Below are positions 35,301 to 41,300 of a DNA stretch of 64,000 nt, one piece after another; position 1 is the first letter of the stretch, and every line of letters starts with the position of its first letter. The notes beneath the pieces were generated by a model. That model was not told where the DNA came from. It saw only the letters and a list, made by a program, of their open reading frames with translations, and did not search any database. This stretch comes from Bactericera cockerelli. Taxonomy: Eukaryota > Arthropoda > Insecta > Hemiptera > Triozidae. The stretch covers positions 54,027,257 to 54,091,256 of the forward strand of contig CM044955.1 of the NCBI GenBank assembly GCA_024516035.1. The letters run 5' to 3'. The position numbers and the translations under genes are program-made.

Positions 35301-38300
35301 GAGGAGCAGGAGCAGGAGCAGGAGGAGGAGGACGGGGTGAAGAAGGAGAAGGGGGAGTTAAAGGAGTTGAGATATATTGTGAGGGAGGATGGCGAGAAGG
35401 GGGGGATAGAGAGGGACTTGTCTGTTAATACAATGAATACAATTGCCCCTTCAAATGTAGAAGCTAATGAACTAATAATGTCATTCAATGCCACAGTGGA
35501 CTTGGGTCCCAGTCGTGCGTCCCTTTCATAATAAAGGATGAACTGCATTCACAACATACTCTACCTAATAATAATATCGCCTTATTTATACTGCCCGATT
35601 AGGACTGATGAGTCCCCCTATTACAGGAGTAAGTGCGCAACCAATGAGTCCCCCTATTACAGCAGTAAATGCGCAACCAATGAGTCCCCCTCTATTACAG
35701 CAGTAAGTGCGCAACCAATGAGTCCCCCCCTATTACAGCAGTAAGTGCGCAACCAATGAGTCCCCCTATTACAGCAGTAAGTGCGCGACCAATGAGTCCC
35801 CCTATTACAGGAGTAAGTGCGCAACCAATGAGTCCCCCTATTACAGCAGTAAGTGCGCGACCAATGAGTCCCCCTATTACAGCAGTAAGTGCGCAACCAA
35901 TGAGTCCCCCCCTATTACAGCAGTAAGTGCGCAACCAATGAGTCCCCCTATTACAGCAGTAAGTGCGCGACCACAATAGAGCCCTAGACACTAGTCTAGG
36001 GTAGCCCTGGTACTACGTAGAATATTATAACCATGTTATTAAAATGTAAGCGGCCTCAACGGAGTCCCGCAAATGGTCTATACCTAGGTGTAGGGACTAG
36101 GGTCTAGACCCAGTCCACCTACCACCTACCCTATAGCTGGTACGAATGGGGGTAAAGCCTCCGTCCTAAATTTACTCATAATGGGACGGGACCGGGGTTG
36201 AAACCTAATCTGAATCCAACCAAGTCCTCACAATTTGTGCACAGTTTAGACTAGGAGTAACATCGTCACGACCACTACATTCTCAGGGCAAGATCCAACT
36301 GCAAGCGTGCCTGTGTATGACCTTTTATTAATAAAGTTAAACGCTCTGTGTAAATCCAATTATCCACATATCTCTAATGTACATGTACATGTTCACATAC
36401 ATACATAAATATAGTGAATTGTACTCATTATCCATGCACAGTGCACACAGATCTATCTCGAGATTTTATTCCTAATATGGAAGTTATAGTAAGTTATATA
36501 GAGTTTAAGTATAGATAGATACGCATGAAGTAGATAAATAATTTACATAGCACTTGCTATTTGCAAATTCTCCACAGACCTATTTCTCGAAGGACTCGTA
36601 ATCTAGAGGTCGCTGGTTCGAGTCCCAAGCATCGGTTAAGTTCGGGTTTGAGATATTGTGACATCACTCTTGAGTGACTCTTCTGATTAATACAGGGTTG
36701 TATCAAAAGGTCATGTACAAAAAGAAGCCACGTATAGTACAGCTCAAATAAAGGCCACTTTGCTTAATAAACCCCTATACGGAAATGGACCCTAAGGTTG
36801 CTAGGGCCACCACAAGACCCCCCCCCCCCCTCGCCTGATCGGGGAAAAGTGGCAAATGCTCACCAAAGAAGCATGATAACAATCGAAGACGTCATGCAAA
36901 AAATGAAGTCAATCGCAAAAAAATCAAATTTTAATAATTATTTTTCGATTTTTAAGTGCCAACTTGTGGTGACCCTAGCGACCTTTGGGTACATTTCCGT
37001 ACAGGGTTTATTAAGCAAAGTGGCCTTTATTTGAGTTGACTATACGTAGTTCCTTTTGATACACCCTGTATATGAAGATGATAACTTTTCCGAGTCTTCA
37101 GCGTATACTGAATTATGTTTTTATGGTGACCCAGTATCTTCTATCACTCTCACAAGGAAGTGCTCATATTCACACATATAAATATTAATCCTGATGGTCA
37201 TTCCGCAGTCACTAGGAAATGGACGTGAGAGAATAGCGTAGTCTGCATTGTTGATAAGAAACTACAGAGAGAACACAGGACTTGAATGCATATAATATAC
37301 ATTGGATTAAACAATAGACGAGCAGGATGGTAATCATTAAGTAGGAATTTAATTGCTGGTAATTTCAAGAGGCAAAATGAGAAAAGTAAGAAATTGTACT
37401 AAATGAACTAGATATCATTTCATATCAGAACAACACTTTTGAGCTAATTGGCTTACAAGAAGAAATTAAAGATTCAATGAAAGAAATAGAAAAATCCCCA
37501 ACATTGAGAAAGCTAATATCTTCTGGATTCGTGTAATTTGCTGTGAGTATTAGCAATCTACCAAAGGCAGACAGCCGCTATCTATACTTATAAAAAAGAG
37601 TTTCACTCACTGACTGACTGACTCACTGATTCATCACTGTTTCTCCGAACTGGTAAGTCCTAGGAAGCTGAAATTTGGTAGGTAGCTTTATCTTATAGTC
37701 TACATGTGCAATAAGACGGGATTTTTCGAAATTCCCACTACAACACCTGCCATTGGCGAAAAAGGATTTTTTGCTTTCACGGCCATGCCTCGTTGTGTAT
37801 ATATTTTAATATATTACCAATTTGTTTCTCTCCGGCAGCAGAGAGTATTTCCGAAAGTGCCATCAACTACTATATCGATTTAATCAGTCAGAACAGAAAA
37901 GTAAAAATATTGTAAGCGTAAAAACCTTATAGTACTGCATGAAAAAAAGTTCAGCATAAAAAAAGTACTGCATAAAACAGAATAAAACTGAATACCGTAT
38001 AAAAGCATTTCAAATTTGACAACAATAAAAAGGTCAAGCGTCCCCAGCTCGTCAAAAAAGTAAATTTGGCGAAAATTTCAGTTGGCGAAGTTCTAGTAGG
38101 TGTGATGGCTTGGCAAAGCAAGTACACCCCGCTAGTTGATACCTATATTAAAAGAACCTGCATCATCAACATCACAAGGAGCATTGGAATTATATCTATC
38201 GGATCAGTATAGTCTACATAAACTATGACAGATCCGAGTATCTCACCAAACAGCATAACTTACATCGAATATACCTGGAAAGAGGACATCAGGTACTACA

Positions 38301-41300
38301 CAGGCCAAAGTACACTTGAAGTAAGACTGGTATCACTCTAGTGCTGGCTATGACATAATTTCTCTGAACCACTGCTAATATAATTAAGCCAGAGCTCTAG
38401 CCAGCATCTAAAATGCTACATGAGATTAGCCATGGATAGAATAAATGCACATTTTCTATAGTCCGTTGAGTACAAGTTGAAATTGTTTTGTTTATTAGAG
38501 TTTTAACGTCTCTTTCAACTACTAGAGTACATGGTCATATCACGACGGAGGTTTTACTCACCATTCGCTGGGCAAACAACGAAGGGTAGTTACTCAAATT
38601 AACCTCACCCAGACTGAGTGGGGCCAGGAACAGCCGGCAGAACGTGGGTTGCCATAATGACCATGGATGGATTCGAGACCTGAACTGTCACCAGTCAGTC
38701 TCACCACGTTTTGACATTTGCTGAACTTCAGAGGCGATGTTGTCAGATGCACACGTGTAAAAAAATCGGTCTATTAGCAACACAGAGAAAAGAGTAATGA
38801 AATGGTGAGCTAATAATAAATTAAAATATATTTACTAACTGACCATCCTTTCGATGTTTGCCAAAGGCACAGTACACAATTCAAGATATTCTAGAAATCT
38901 CTAGATTGATAGATAAAATGATAAGAGAAAATAGACTATAGAAAAGGTAGACACAAAAAATATATCTGTGGCTCATATAGTGTGTGTGCATTCTACTGAT
39001 AATATATCTATAGTATATTATCATGTAGGTATGTATCTCAAATTCTCTATCTTTAGTTCTATGTAATACTTAGTTATGTATAGTATATCTATGGGCAGAA
39101 CCAGTCAGATTTGCCTGATGGCAGTACGCTCGACCATGGAACTCATGACTCATCGCTTGGGCATAAACCAGGACTGAGATGTTGAGAATCTTAGATCTTC
39201 TTGTGACTCTAAAGTTGAAGTTTTTGAATAATTTTTGACTCATTGGCTCATCGCTTGGCATTGATAAAACACAAAAGATATATCTGATTTTAACATATTT
39301 CCATAGTTTAACATCTGTTCTCTCTCCCTCCCTGCTCAAGTGCTCATATTGAGTACCCACCAGCAGCGTCTATGGCACGCTGAATACACCAGTTCTCGTC
39401 AGATCACTGAAGTTCAGCAACGTCCAGCGAGGTTAGAACTTGGTGGGTGGCAATCTCAAGCTCAAAGATCCTCGTGATGCTGCCTATTCCGGATGGATGA
39501 GGGTAATGTGGGTTGCTGGTTTCCACAGCGAATTAAGGGTGACTTTTTCTAAACAAAATGATTACTTGTGTATCATTTTGTTTACTATAATATTTTTGCC
39601 CTAGATTTTCAACCTTTTCTCGGATAGAATGCTAGATCGAGAACCACTGACCTCCAGGTTACAAGTTTGCCGCCGCCTATTCGATCAAGATACTGATGTC
39701 GGTATAAGTTGTTGGAAACTAATTTGATAAAGAACATTACGAAATCATTGTTGTTCCTTATCGATATTATTTCTGGTCTGATTCGGATGGTTTTGAAAAT
39801 AGCAACCGGTTAATCAGTTGTGTGTTTGCCAATCCACCTGCCATGTATTGTAAACTTTAGAGTTTGCACAATTGCACATGCATCGTTGGCAGAAACGAGT
39901 TTTTTTTTTTGTAACCGACTAATGCTTGGTTTGACCTCCGTCGGTTTTAGTATGGCGAAAAAAAAGAGAAATTTGTTTGTGCTGTGGCAGACAATCCAAA
40001 ATAACTTGACGATTTTTTTGTGTTTTTTAATGTTATTGATCTAATTTGTAACCGAAAATGTTAGCAGCCTGCCTCGATGGCACGTTGAATACATAAGTTC
40101 TCGTTCTGTCACTGAAGTTAAGCAACGTCCAGCGAGGTCAGGAGTTGATAGATAACCGCTCAAATTTGAAATCTCGCCCGGCCTAACCCAAGTGGTTATT
40201 TGTGAGTTTTCAGCAAATGGAGGGTAAAACCCCCGTCGTTAATGACTATGTAGTTGAAAGATCCTTAAACACAAATTGAAAAAAGGTTTAGTTAAGAAAA
40301 AATTGAGTATCTAATGATCATGATGTAGTATCAGGGGGTCATGGCCTCATGAAGAACATTTTAAACGCTCCAACTAGCTTCTACATACAAGAAACCCTAA
40401 TGTGTTAAATAATTTTGGCCAAACCCCTGAGAGGTCAATTTGGGTAGGTGATTGGTACAAGAAAAAACCCTTATTAAATGTATATGGTACATACATATTT
40501 TAATAATTAGGTATGTATGTACATATATGTACCAATAATTTACCATTGAACCACCCTTGATTAAAGCACATTTGTAAAGTATGAATGGCCATAAAACACA
40601 TTTCTGCAGAATTGAAACAAGAATGTCATATCATTTCTTTTCATCCTACATTGAAATTGGAAATTTCTCTTTCCAGTAACGGCTATGTACTGTGTGTGTA
40701 GTTACTGTGTACCTAGTAATGAATAGAAAAACTTTTTGTTTTCTTTATCCATGCCAACAGTTATAGTAAAAACTGTAAAAAATTAAAATTTAAGTTTTTC
40801 AATCTCGCTATCTTTGAGTAGATAAACACTTATTTTCAATATTTCTTGATCGTGAGTAGTAAATATTTGGCAAACTTATCATTTCATGAACTTAATATCA
40901 AAGGATTTATCACATCCATTGTTTACAATGGCTTATCGTTTCAATAGAAGCCTCATAAATTCAATCTACCTACAGGTGAATTTAAAAAAGTGGTGATACT
41001 AAATAAGATTACTTACATGAGTCAGTTAATGTTATCATTTAGTAACTATACTCTATACTAGAGGGGATTACAAAGAAAAAATAATTCAGATCTCTTTCAT
41101 TTATTGCAGATCTCTTATTTTCAAGACTCATCAAAATCAATTGGTACCCTATTAGCTAAATCCTTTAACTCATATTAATTTCTATTACCTGTTAGGTAGG
41201 TATAGGGTATTGATTTCTGCCAGGTTTTTTTTTATACTTTTTACTTGAATAACAGCGTTATTAATGCTGTTAGTAATGCTGTCCAGGTATGTTCTGATAT

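Noticed and set aside
34547..35548. Very long open frames (333 codons minus, 283 codons plus)
   Set aside because: Both are translations of the GGA/GCA microsatellite. A three-base period leaves all frames open, and no start context or domain exists outside the repeat.
35600..35640. Hammerhead ribozyme core at 'gactgatgagtcc'
   Set aside because: The CTGATGA box is present but no GAAA box with matching stems follows. It is a mutated family B SINE segment.
35600..35975. CRISPR-like array
   Set aside because: Repeats are contiguous without unique spacers, in a eukaryotic intron. It is a minisatellite.
39360..39450. A genuine 5S rRNA gene
   Set aside because: Only the first two thirds of 5S rRNA is matched, with several changes, and it continues into a SINE body.
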